Below are positions 28,985 through 37,609 of a DNA stretch of 57,107 nucleotides, piece after piece (position 1 is the stretch's first letter; each line of letters begins with the position of its first letter). Below the pieces are notes generated by a model. It had not been told where the DNA came from. It saw only the letters and a program-made list of their open reading frames with translations, and made no database searches. The position numbers and the translations under genes are program-made. Origin of the DNA: Pseudomonas sp. TH10 (GTDB lineage Bacteria; Pseudomonadota; Gammaproteobacteria; Pseudomonadales; Pseudomonadaceae); assembly GCF_016651255.1 (NCBI RefSeq), contig NZ_JAEKEG010000012.1, positions 1 to 57,107 on the forward strand, given 5' to 3'.

Positions 28985-29980
28985 ATGACCCGCAAATGGA
29001 TCGCCGCGCGTATTGATCAGCTCGACCCCGCTACCGACTATGACGAGATCTGGAAACTCTCTGCGGCTTATCGGCCAACCGACTTCATCATGAATCTTGT
29101 GTACGCCGTCACTTTCCCTCACTTTTTCGTGAGGGAACTGGACGCGCTGCCTCTCATCGACAACGGTGACGGGAAAATTCTGAAAAACCCATTCAGACGC
29201 TCCGATGACACTTCCTGGAAGATGCAGGTTTGGTGGCATTACGGTTCACACCACGACAAGACTCGCGAAAACGTCGAGTCGATAAACAAAATACACTCCC
29301 ACTACGCTCAGCGATTTGGCGAGAGCTTCAGCCGCAACGACACCTATGTCTACACTCTTTGCTATGAAGCAGCCGGCATGCATCGCCTGATGCAACGCGT
29401 CGGGATGGCGGGCATGAGCGAAAAAGAGCAGCTCGCCGCAGTTAAATACTGGCACCAGATGTCGACCATTTTTCGCAACGCCGGGACGGGCGAAGCGATA
29501 ACGGGCTTCCCTGATTCCTTTGATGGAATCATGACCTTCATGGATCGCTGGGAAAGTGAGGATGTTCCCAAACACGACATGGGCCCACCGGCGGCGCGAG
29601 CAATCATCCAACAGTTCGCTGATCGTTATTTTCCAAAGTTTTCACACTCTCTGGTGTCTGCCTGGGTGATCAGTCTTTATCCCGATCACCTGATCCGCGC
29701 CTACGAACTCAAACGGCCCTCGCCGTTGGCCATGAAAGCATTGCGTTTGTTGACTGCCGGTTTCCTGTGGATGGGTGAAAAAGTAATTCCTGATCCAAAG
29801 GACACCTTCACGGAGCGCCGCCAGGAAGCGCATGCCGCCAAGCGTTCTGCAGGTGCGGCTAAATCCACAGATCAGGACAGCGAGCAGGCGAAAGTCGCGG
29901 GGTGCCCTTTTCATCGTTTCCGAGCAAAACCCTCGGCGCCTGATGCCGCAAGGCCAAGTACCGCGCAACCAAAAAAATAA
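28985..29980 (+). CDS. MpaB/rubber-oxygenase-like (DUF2236-like) putative oxygenase B
   Basis: 331 residues, paralogue of the protein at 26106-27170: same opening (RKWIAARIDQLDPATDYDEIW vs the KKWIQAKIQSLDPSKDYIEIW type), same ENVESINKIHSHYAQRFGES and AGMHRLMQRVGMAGMSEKE segments, ITGFPDSFDGIM, and GCPFHRF near residue 300. AAGAGG precedes ATG 28985. The C-terminal 30 residues are Ala/Pro/Lys-rich. Same family argument: a possible C=C-cleaving oxygenase. Two non-identical copies around one regulator suggest either a two-component system or two substrates. Confidence 0.6.
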   Translation: MTRKWIAARIDQLDPATDYDEIWKLSAAYRPTDFIMNLVYAVTFPHFFVRELDALPLIDNGDGKILKNPFRRSDDTSWKMQVWWHYGSHHDKTRENVESINKIHSHYAQRFGESFSRNDTYVYTLCYEAAGMHRLMQRVGMAGMSEKEQLAAVKYWHQMSTIFRNAGTGEAITGFPDSFDGIMTFMDRWESEDVPKHDMGPPAARAIIQQFADRYFPKFSHSLVSAWVISLYPDHLIRAYELKRPSPLAMKALRLLTAGFLWMGEKVIPDPKDTFTERRQEAHAAKRSAGAAKSTDQDSEQAKVAGCPFHRFRAKPSAPDAARPSTAQPKK

Positions 29981-30076
29981 TGTGCCGAAAGCACATTCGT
30001 ACCCGATTGCCCGGTGCCAGCCTGCTCTGGTAATCGCCATATAGCGCCAAAAAATACAACAATAGAGCCAACGAAG

Positions 30077-31073
30077 ATGAAAACAATAAAAAAATTCACC
30101 CAGCCTTGCTAGCCCTTGCCATCCTCTCGTCCCTGGATGCTGTAGCCGCCAACGGTCCTCCACCGCCTAGCGTGGGCGAGCCGAACGGGATTAACTTGGG
30201 TGGCACCAGTTTTTACGATGGATTTGCCGGCCTGCCCGGCTTTTCGTTCCAGCAATACTTGAAGTTCACCAGCGCCAGTTCGATTCGAAATAACTCGGGT
30301 AAGGAAATCAAAGACTTTGATAACCCGAAGATCAATGTCACCAGCCTGATCAACCAACTCAGCTATTACTCGCCCAACACAATTGGCGCGGGCGCACACC
30401 TGGGCTGGAACATCATTGTGCCGATCGTTTCACTCGACGGTGACTTTGGTAACAACGGTCCACAACTCAAGGACAACGCCACCGGGGTTGGCGACGTCAC
30501 CACCGGTCCGCTGGTGCAATTCGATCCTATTGTCGATGAGCATGGACGACCTGTTTTCGTTCAGCGCCTGGCACTGGACGTGTTGTTACCCGTTGGTAAA
30601 TACGATGAACACAAGGACCTCAACCAAGGATCTAACTTCTACTCGATCAATCCTTACTGGGCGGCGACCTGGATGCCTGCCCCCGCTGGGAAGCGAGCTG
30701 GCGGTTGCACTATCTGCAAAACTTTAAAAACAAAGACCCAGCCAGTAGTTCGGTGCAATTGTTCGAAGGCCAGCCGGTGCGTGATACACAGGCAGGCAAA
30801 GCGGCATGGATTAACTTTACTGCCTCCTATGAAGTGATACCCAAAGTCTCGGTGGGCCTCAATGGGTACTACTTCAAGCAACTGAGTGATGACGAGGTCA
30901 ATGGTCACCGCCTCGCAGACTCCCGTGAAAAAGTTCTGGGGATTGGTCCTGGGGTTTTCTGGAAAGTAGGCGATGGAGACGGTGTCTGGTTTAACACCTA
31001 TCGTGAGACCGAAGTAGAGAATCGTGCACGCAACGACTACGTCGTGCAGGTACGTTACGCGCACACCTTTTGA
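30077..31073 (+). CDS. outer-membrane channel of the phenol MetA/SphA type (COG4313), frameshifted
   Basis: Signal peptide (MKTIKK, then HPALLALAILSSLDAVAA across the break) followed by beta-strand-rich sequence: NGINLGGTSFYDGFAGLPG near residue 35, NIIVPIVSLDG near 115, DVTTGPLVQFDP, QRLALDVLLPVGKYD near 165, and a terminal strand ending VRYAHTF. Proteins of this family stand in aromatic and terpene degradation clusters as hydrophobic-substrate channels. A7 at 30088-30094 and C5 at 30680-30684 are each one base short. ATG 30077 is the real start since the signal peptide only makes sense from there. It follows oxygenase B and probably belongs to the same unit. Confidence 0.8.
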
Positions 31074-31508
31074 GGTGAAGAGCATTATCCTCGATGTAGC
31101 GATACGTCGAGGTGGCGCTCAATTCTTCCCCGCCACGGACGCCTTGGCTTCCAAGTTAACCGTTCGTCGAAATAAATACTGGATATGGAAGTGGGTCGAC
31201 AAATGGAAGGTGGGCCTCAACGAGCTGAACGGCAATCTGCAGGTAACTCCTACCTAGCACAATAGCCGTTCGTGTGTCTTTTGCGTTTGTCCGGCTGCAC
31301 TGAAGATTAGCGCTACCGAGAACATATCCGTCGTTCACACCGAGATCGCCTATGACTTGTGCTACCTCAGTAATTCTTAATTCTACACAAATTTCAGATC
31401 CGCGTTTCGCCGATTATCTCGCCTACTCCGAAATGCCGCGAGTCGCATCAGGATGAAATTAACCCTGCATCGTTTCTGCTGAAAGACCACGCCAATAAAA
31501 CGAGATCC
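31074..31508 (+). other. 435-bp stretch without a recognised gene
   Basis: Begins with a 10-bp hairpin (31089-31098 with 31103-31112, loop GCGA, one T-G pair) that may end the channel gene's transcript. A short frame (to 31257, residues such as KYWIWKWVDKWKVGLNELNG) is open but has no start or ribosome site of its own and overlaps the channel gene. It may be a gene fragment. I recognise nothing else here. Confidence 0.4.
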
Positions 31509-32997
31509 ATGATGCAATATTCGCTCGCAGGCAAAATGATGATGACGCTCACACTGGTCATGCTTTGCGTTTCACTTCGCTGTCGCGACGCTCAACTATC
31601 AATTCACGTCTCGGGAGTTGAGCAGACAGCAACTCAGGCAAGCCACTACGTTACTTGAGCTTGCGGCACAATCCCTAAGCGAACCGCTCGCGAGTGGTAA
31701 TCAGGCTCAGATCGAAAATTTGCTGAATGAACTGTTGCGCGCCCCCGATGTTACTGGACTAACGGTGCGCGATTCCCGTACGCAACGTTCAACTTCTGTC
31801 AGTCAGCAAAACGCGGCTAGTGTCTCCTTCCGGCTCAACACACAGGTAATGCATCATGGTCAGGCGCTGGCTATGCTGGATATTGAGTTCAACAACCAGG
31901 CGCTGAGAACGACCCTGAAAACTGTATTACTGCAAAACTTGGCAGTCACCGCAGTTTTGTTGCTCGCTACCTTGGGGACTGTGTGGCTATTGACCCGGCG
32001 TCACATTCTGCGACCAGTCAAAGAGGTCAGCCTATGCCTGGCGCAGATAGCACGAGGTGAAGCTGACTTGAGCAAACGCCTAGATGCCAGTTGCCCTGAT
32101 GAAATTGGTGAGTTGGCTGGCAACTTCAACCTAGTGCTTGAACGGCTATCGAACCTGATTGCGGATGTCGGTCTCGTCTCTACCGCTCTCGATCAGCATG
32201 CCGGTGAAATGGACATAACAACCGGTCACACCTCGCACGCTACCGCCCAGCAGGTTCAGCAGGTCGAATCCGTAGCGGCATCGGTACAACAACTTGCTCA
32301 ATCCGCCAGTCAGGTTGCGAGACATGCCTCGAGCACCAGCGAACAAACACACGAATCAGCCGCCTATGTCCGAGAAGGGAACGTCATGATGGATGCAAGC
32401 CAACTCATGGTTGAACTTCTGGGCACACAGATAACGCATACAGCTCTAAAACTGGGAGATTTGATGCGGGACAGCGAGGGGATAGGTGCAATGGTCGTCA
32501 CTATTCGCGCAATCGCCGAGCAGACCAACCTACTCGCACTGAATGCCGCCATCGAGGCTGCACGAGCTGGTGAGCAAGGACGAGGATTTGCCGTTGTCGC
32601 TGAAGAGGTGCGGGCCCTAGCGTTAAAGACACGTCAATCTACTGAGGTGATTGAAAATATCGTCACTCAATTGCAAATTGCAGCGCATCAGGCAAGAGAT
32701 GCCATGGATGGTTGCCAGAATGCTTTGAAGGATGCGGTGGATACTTCACAGAAAGTCGGCGAGTTTCTGACGCGAATCAGCGAAAACATTCAGGGCATCA
32801 ATGAAATGAACCAACACATTGCTTTGGCTGCTCAGGAGCAGAGTACTGTCGCGGAAACGGTGAACGAAAATATCATCACCATCCACCGACTGAGTGATGG
32901 AGTCTCCCACTATGTCAATGACCTAGCTGATGGAGCACGACTCCTGAATAAGCAAAGTCAGTTGCTGCACCACAGAATAAGCTCTTTCAAAGGCTAG
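31509..32997 (+). CDS. methyl-accepting chemotaxis protein, frameshifted near the N-terminus
   Basis: About 495 residues. N-terminal membrane helix (KMMMTLTLVML), a short periplasmic sensor of ~110 residues, a second helix (LAVTAVLLLATLGTVWLLT near residue 135), HAMP domain (~155-205), then the signalling domain with the conserved tip EQTNLLALNAAIEAARAGEQ followed by GRGFAVVAEEVRALA near residue 340. The frame shifts around 31565-31585 (net loss of two bases or gain of one). No C-terminal receptor pentapeptide. Last gene before the ICE; with the channel and oxygenases it may give taxis to the same aromatic substrate. Confidence 0.85.
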
Positions 32998-33078
32998 CGA
33001 TGCATAGGTTATTGGGAGAAGCACCGTGGTGCTGTGCGTCTAAATCGTCAATTGAAACAAGCGTAAGAACTCGATAAC

Positions 33079-33110
33079 CAGAGTGCATTAGGTGCTTAAT
33101 GCTCTGATTT
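33079..33110 (+). terminator. weak hairpin after the chemoreceptor gene
   Basis: CAGAG-GCATTA (33079-33090 with one bulged T) pairs with TAATGC-TCTG (33097-33106), followed by ATTTCT. The 246 bp between the receptor and the next gene carry no tRNA, integrase or recognisable att sequence. Confidence 0.35.
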
Positions 33111-33245
33111 CTCACGAAAAAAAGGATATCGATTTACCAACAAATAAAACCGAATCAAGGGACAGTTGCCGCACGGAAGCCCTGCTTGTAAAGTCCATAA
33201 AAACGTAGTTAGCGGATCTGTTCCCTCAAATATGAGGCTGCTCCT

Positions 33246-33998
33246 ATGTATGAACCCGATAGCTACAACGTTTTGGCAAAAATTTTTTATCGGCCCATTG
33301 ACGCAGCTATACGCTGGTGCAATCTCATGGCTCATGAAACCAAAATACTAGAATCGGCTTGGGACTGTCCTGCGCTCCTGTCAAAGTACTTCCCCCAATG
33401 GCCGTGCCTACAGGCAAATACCGAAAAAATTATAGATGCCATTCGCCATGGCGACCTGGCCTATGGCTGCTTCGGCGTGTCGGTCACGATTGGCACGCCC
33501 ATCGATTGCAGTCAGATAACTATCCGCCATACTGACCTCAGAGTTTGGATGGCGCGCTACTACCCAGACCAAAGACCAAGCTTTCTTTTCGGACATTCAT
33601 TCAACCAACAAGGAGCTATCAGCCCTGGCACCTATCTGGCCTTACAAGCCGACCGAGATGCAATGCAATTGCGGATAAATAATATAGAAGCGTCTTATCA
33701 ACAACTACTCGATGAGCTTGAGGCAATGGGGTTGGAAAGAGAAAATATCCATCAGTTACTAAAGTCCAACAGTAAACTCAGTGACCGCAGTGAAACCGGC
33801 TACCTGAAAGTCATAGGGGCCTTGCTTGAACTAATCTTAGGACACTCGCCATCAGGTAAACCGCACTCAGTATTTGATAGTCAATCCTCCATCGTCAATT
33901 CCATCTCAGCTCATCGCAAAGACGATCCTGGCCTGAGCAAACGCACGCTGGATGCAAAGTTCGCCGCGGCCAATCGCATACTCAAAAAAGATATCTGA
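33246..33998 (+). CDS. bisR: ICE bistability regulator BisR-like protein
   Basis: 250 residues, no domain I can name. A central acidic/coiled-coil part (LQADRDAMQLRINNIEASYQ, QQLLDELEAMGLERENI at ~135-170) and a basic tail (LSKRTLDAKFAAANRILKKD). GAGG (33234-33237) precedes ATG 33246, within a CCTCA-AATA-TGAGG hairpin. Identification is by place and size: in ICEclc the ~251-residue, domain-less regulator BisR lies directly ahead of alpA-parA-shi-bisD-bisC, the same order as here. BisR represses itself and starts the switch to transfer competence. Sequence identity to BisR was not checked. Lower GC than the genes downstream. Confidence 0.55.
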   Translation: MYEPDSYNVLAKIFYRPIDAAIRWCNLMAHETKILESAWDCPALLSKYFPQWPCLQANTEKIIDAIRHGDLAYGCFGVSVTIGTPIDCSQITIRHTDLRVWMARYYPDQRPSFLFGHSFNQQGAISPGTYLALQADRDAMQLRINNIEASYQQLLDELEAMGLERENIHQLLKSNSKLSDRSETGYLKVIGALLELILGHSPSGKPHSVFDSQSSIVNSISAHRKDDPGLSKRTLDAKFAAANRILKKDI

Positions 33999-34006
33999 GT
34001 GGAGCA

Positions 34007-34039
34007 ATTGCACTGCAATACCTCTGATTGCAGTGCAAT
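34007..34039. promoter_or_regulatory. tandem palindromic operators of the alpA promoter
   Basis: Two 13-bp palindromes, ATTGCA-C-TGCAAT (34007-34019) and ATTGCA-G-TGCAAT (34027-34039), are separated by 7 bp, centres 20 bp apart. The pair also forms a perfect 13-7-13 inverted repeat. They lie 75 bp before alpA and just upstream of an extended -10-like TGCTATTCA (34056-34064) that lacks a good -35, as expected for an activator-dependent promoter. In ICEclc this promoter (PalpA) is the one under BisR/BisDC control. Confidence 0.7.
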
Positions 34040-34113
34040 GACTCTCCCCCACTTCTGCTATTCAATTCAGGTCACTTCCCACTACGTGCCAATCGGCGCC
34101 AGGAGTGACCAGC

Positions 34114-34344
34114 ATGTCCAGCCAATCCTTACCCATCGTTGAAGCACCTCAACTGCAGGTAGAACGTCACATCATGCGGCGTGACGAGGTGGAGCGTAAA
34201 ACCGGCTTCAAGCGTGCGCACATTTACAACCTGATGAAGGAAGGGAAATTTCCTCAGGCTAAACGCATTGGATTGCGCGCTGTGGGCTGGGATTCGCTGG
34301 AAATCGAGCGGTGGGTCAGCGAGCGCTTGGCGCAGCAGGGCTGA
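34114..34344 (+). CDS. alpA: AlpA-family excisionase-like DNA-binding protein
   Basis: 76 residues, MerR-like winged helix: VERHIMRRDEVERKTGFKRA, HIYNLMKEGKFPQAKRIGLR and GWDSLEIERWVSERL, the complete AlpA domain. AGGAG (34101-34105) sits eight bases before ATG 34114, which is preferred over an in-frame GTG at 34105. First gene of the ICE core operon; parA starts 5 bp after its stop. Confidence 0.9.
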   Translation: MSSQSLPIVEAPQLQVERHIMRRDEVERKTGFKRAHIYNLMKEGKFPQAKRIGLRAVGWDSLEIERWVSERLAQQG

Positions 34345-34348
34345 CGTT

Positions 34349-35176
34349 ATGCGTGTGGTATCGGTGATTTCCACCAAAGGTGGCGTGGGCAAAACAACGG
34401 TGGCCGCGAATCTCGGCGGTCTTCTGGCAGATGCGGGTCTGCGCGTTCTGCTGCTGGACCTGGATAGCCAACCTACCCTCTCCAGCTATTACGCCTTGAA
34501 ACAGAAGGCTGATGCGGGTGCATACGAGTTCATCGCACTCAACCTAACAACGCTTGCCGAGATTGTTTCCAAGACGGTCATTCCTGGGCTCGATTTGATC
34601 CTATCCAACGACGATCAAGGCCGATTGAGCACCTTGTTACTGCATGCCCCTGACGGGCGATTACGGCTACGCAATTCGCTCGATAAATTCCGCTCCAATT
34701 ATGACTTGCTTTTGTTCGACACCCAAGGCGCACGTAGCGTGCTGTTGGAGATGGCCATCTTGGCCTCCGATCTGGCCCTATCTCCCATCACGCCGGAAAT
34801 GCTCGCCGCTCGCGAACTGCACCGCGGCACCTTGAAGCTGCTCAGCGAGCTCGAACCGTTCCGCCTCCTGGGAATTACACCGCCCCCCTTGCGACTGCTC
34901 CTGAACCAGGTGAATGCCATTCGAGTGGACACACGGATGATCATCCGTGGCCTGCGCGAGACCTTCGCTGGGGCGACCAATATCTCGGTTCTAGAAACCG
35001 TAGTTCCAGACCGAGTGGCGTACCTCAATGCCGCCTCCCTCGGCCTACCGGCCCACCGAATCGAGACGCGTCAGTCACGCGAACGACGCTCGCCATCAGC
35101 GCTGGAAACCATGCAAGCGCTGGCCATCGAACTGTTTCCGGAATGGCGCGAAGCGATCTCCAGGTTGGGCAGATGA
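34349..35176 (+). CDS. parA: ParA/Soj-family ATPase of the ICE
   Basis: 275 residues. Deviant Walker A STKGGVGKTT at residues 8-17, LLLDLDSQPTLS near 37 (A' motif), FDTQGARSVLLEMAI near 128 (Walker B). The ATPase partitions or stabilises the element; in ICEclc, parA with the small neighbour gene shi also restrains division of transfer-competent cells. Same strand and spacing as in ICEclc and PFGI-1. Confidence 0.92.
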   Translation: MRVVSVISTKGGVGKTTVAANLGGLLADAGLRVLLLDLDSQPTLSSYYALKQKADAGAYEFIALNLTTLAEIVSKTVIPGLDLILSNDDQGRLSTLLLHAPDGRLRLRNSLDKFRSNYDLLLFDTQGARSVLLEMAILASDLALSPITPEMLAARELHRGTLKLLSELEPFRLLGITPPPLRLLLNQVNAIRVDTRMIIRGLRETFAGATNISVLETVVPDRVAYLNAASLGLPAHRIETRQSRERRSPSALETMQALAIELFPEWREAISRLGR

Positions 35177-35253
35177 AGCACCACGCCGGCATCTCTCGCC
35201 AAGCCATTTTTTATCGATCTTGATGCCAACAGCGTTTGGCAAGGAGTCATTTA

Positions 35254-35463
35254 ATGTTGGATCAACTGCCCATCATCGTTCAACCATCCATTCGACCACA
35301 TCATCCACCTTGCGAGGAGTACTGCACCGTGGTCTTTCGCCTGCAGGGTGGGCGCTCGGCCATGGGGTGGTTCCTCGCAGAACTTTCCCGACACTTCGAA
35401 GGTTCGGGGACTGCCGAGATCGTCAAGTTCGAGGTTGGTGACCATTTGCGCAACCAGCGTTAA
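35254..35463 (+). CDS. small Shi-like protein between parA and parB
   Basis: 69 residues, starting at ATG 35254 with AAGGAG at 35241-35246. Sequence: hydrophobic N-terminus, CTVVFRLQGGRSAMGWFLAE in the middle, a polar end. No known domain. In ICEclc a small gene at exactly this place, shi, acts with parA to stop growth of transfer-competent cells. Equivalence is inferred from position and size. Confidence 0.6.
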   Translation: MLDQLPIIVQPSIRPHHPPCEEYCTVVFRLQGGRSAMGWFLAELSRHFEGSGTAEIVKFEVGDHLRNQR

Positions 35464-35477
35464 CTGAGGTTGTCCAG

Positions 35478-37064
35478 ATGAAAAAGCTTAGTCAGGAGGA
35501 GATCACCGACAAACTACACCAGGACCACTTCCCTCGAGGTCCAGAACTGGAGCGACTGTCTGACCCACTTACTGACACGCCGATGCTGGTCACTCTGGAG
35601 CAGTTGCGACCCTACGAACATAACCCGCGTTTCATCCGTAATCCGCTGTATGACGATATTAAGGCCTCGATCCGTGAGCGAGGGCTGGATCAACCGCCAC
35701 CGATTACCCGCCGTCCGGGTGAGACCTATTTCATCATTCGCAACGGCGGTAATACGCGCTTGGCGATTCTCGGCGAACTGTGGCAGGAAACCCGCGACGA
35801 GCGCTTCTTCCGCATTCATTGCCTGTTCCGACCTTGGAGCAATGAAATCACCGCCCTACTCGGCCATCTGGCCGAAAGCGATCTGCACGGCCAACTCACC
35901 TTCATCGAACGTGCTCTGGCGGTAGCCAAACTCAAAACCATGCTCGAACCAGATGGAGCTGTGCTCTCACAGCGTGAGCTGGCACGACGTCTTGCCGCTG
36001 GAGGCTATCCGATTTCGCAGTCGCACATCAGCCGGATGCTCGACACCCTCGAATACCTACTACCCGCCATTCCACAAACTCTGTATGCCGGATTGGGTAA
36101 GCCGCAGATCGAACGCCTAATCGGCCTACACAGCCAGGCAGAACGAACCTGGAACCGCTATCCAACCGCCCCCATCGCATTCGCCGATTTTTGGCTCGAT
36201 ACACTGGGTTACTTCGATGCCGACCCCGAATCCTTCGATCTTGAGCAGCTCCAGGATGAACTGCTCGAACGCATGAGCCACTTGCTCGGACAGTCCTACC
36301 GTATGTTGGCCTTGGAACTGAGCGACACCCAGCGAGTCGTCTCAACGCCGGGCATCGTCGTGACCACACCCTCAGAGAACAACCATCTGCTGAGCGTTGA
36401 TGTCGCCGCGACAGGAGCTCCCTCCTCCGAGCCCCGTTCCAAATCAACGGATGCCAGACCCCAGACCGAACCAACGCGAGAGGAATTGCTTACACCGCCT
36501 GAAACGAACGTCGTATCAGCGGTCAGTCCTCCATCACGCGTTCAACAGATTCGTGAACAGATAGATCTCGAGACCGCCACCGACGCAGCATCTTCGGTCG
36601 ACACCTATGCGATCGACGACATCTGGACTATCACACCAGCACTGGATAACCCCGAACAACTGCGTTTAGCCATTGCCACACTGGCGCGGGAAATGGCCTC
36701 TTATGCCGGAGACCCCGAGAGCATCATCGGTCAGCCGCTTGGCTTGGGCTTCGCCCTGAACATCGAGCGAGTTGATCTTGCAGCGCCTCGCGCAACCGGC
36801 GTTCACCTACTGCTCATGGCCCTGCTGCGCGCTCAAGACGACGTCAACTGGGAGGATCGCAAGCAACTGCCCTCAGCCCTGTTCGGCCAGCTGCTGCTGG
36901 GGATCTACCAACTTCCGTTGCCAGACCGTCCCGCCATGGATGTGGGACTGGAGCGGCTTCCCGACAGGCTGTTAATCAAACTATATCGCCTGATCCGCCT
37001 GGCCCGGCGTCTGATCGACTTAACGATTCCCCCTGAAGACAGCTCACCGAAGGAGCTGCCATGA
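35478..37064 (+). CDS. ParB-family protein of PFGI-1-type ICE (TIGR03764), BisD equivalent
   Basis: 528 residues. ParB/Srx domain at ~35-110 (VTLEQLRPYEHNPRF, ITRRPGETYFIIRNGGNTRLA), helix-turn-helix at ~155-200 (LSQRELARRLAAGGYPISQS, HISRMLDTLEYLLP), then an acidic Ser/Thr-rich linker (~300-370) and a helical C-terminal domain. Stop overlaps the next start (ATGA). In ICEclc the gene at this place (bisD) encodes, with bisC, the activator that locks in transfer competence; a partition role alone is the older view. Confidence 0.88.
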   Translation: MKKLSQEEITDKLHQDHFPRGPELERLSDPLTDTPMLVTLEQLRPYEHNPRFIRNPLYDDIKASIRERGLDQPPPITRRPGETYFIIRNGGNTRLAILGELWQETRDERFFRIHCLFRPWSNEITALLGHLAESDLHGQLTFIERALAVAKLKTMLEPDGAVLSQRELARRLAAGGYPISQSHISRMLDTLEYLLPAIPQTLYAGLGKPQIERLIGLHSQAERTWNRYPTAPIAFADFWLDTLGYFDADPESFDLEQLQDELLERMSHLLGQSYRMLALELSDTQRVVSTPGIVVTTPSENNHLLSVDVAATGAPSSEPRSKSTDARPQTEPTREELLTPPETNVVSAVSPPSRVQQIREQIDLETATDAASSVDTYAIDDIWTITPALDNPEQLRLAIATLAREMASYAGDPESIIGQPLGLGFALNIERVDLAAPRATGVHLLLMALLRAQDDVNWEDRKQLPSALFGQLLLGIYQLPLPDRPAMDVGLERLPDRLLIKLYRLIRLARRLIDLTIPPEDSSPKELP

Positions 37065-37609
37065 ACCTGTCCTTCAATGTGCTCAACCAGGCCATGCTGA
37101 CCCAGGTACTGCATGAGCTGCGCCAGGGTAACCTGCAGCGCTGCAAGGCACTCGGACTGGGTGAGGACGACATCTACCTGTTGCAATCCTTACCGCCCAC
37201 TACGTTGTCGCGCCTGGCCCATGCAACCATCCCCTGGGTTGAAATCAAGATTGACTCGCCGGTGCTGCATCGGTTGATCGAGCAAGCCGAACGTGACGAG
37301 CAGAACGAGCGCTTGATCAACCGTGCGCTCAAGCTCGGCGCCAGCAGCACCATCATGTACCAATGCTTTGGCTTGGCGCATTCGGAAACCGCCCTGCGCC
37401 GACGTCTGCTCAAGATAGAAACCCGTAAGGGCCGCCCTCAGCATTTGAGTGAAGCCCAGGAACACGCGCTCTGGCAGCGTTGGTGCCAGCTACGCGCTCA
37501 GGACGGTACCGAGGATCAGCTCGACGCCATGATGATGCTGGCCGAAGAGCAACAGATCAGCTTGACCATCGTCTGGCAGCAGATCGACCAGTACAGCAAC
37601 GACACATGA
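37061..37609 (+). CDS. DUF2857 protein, BisC equivalent
   Basis: 182 residues, all-helical DUF2857: NQAMLTQVLHELRQGNLQRC, KALGLGEDDIYLLQSLPPTTL, RLINRALKLGASSTIMYQCF and FGLAHSETALRRRLLKIETR, the last reminiscent of a FlhC-like DNA-contacting part. Overlaps parB by ATGA and the next gene by ATGA, so it is translationally coupled. Matches bisC of ICEclc in order and size; together with the ParB-like protein it would drive the late ICE promoters. Confidence 0.8.
   Translation: MNLSFNVLNQAMLTQVLHELRQGNLQRCKALGLGEDDIYLLQSLPPTTLSRLAHATIPWVEIKIDSPVLHRLIEQAERDEQNERLINRALKLGASSTIMYQCFGLAHSETALRRRLLKIETRKGRPQHLSEAQEHALWQRWCQLRAQDGTEDQLDAMMMLAEEQQISLTIVWQQIDQYSNDT

Noticed and set aside
33000..33245. 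tRNA 3' end or att site at the ICE edge
   Set aside because: Looked for a T-loop (TTCGAnTC) and acceptor ending in CCA; none is present.
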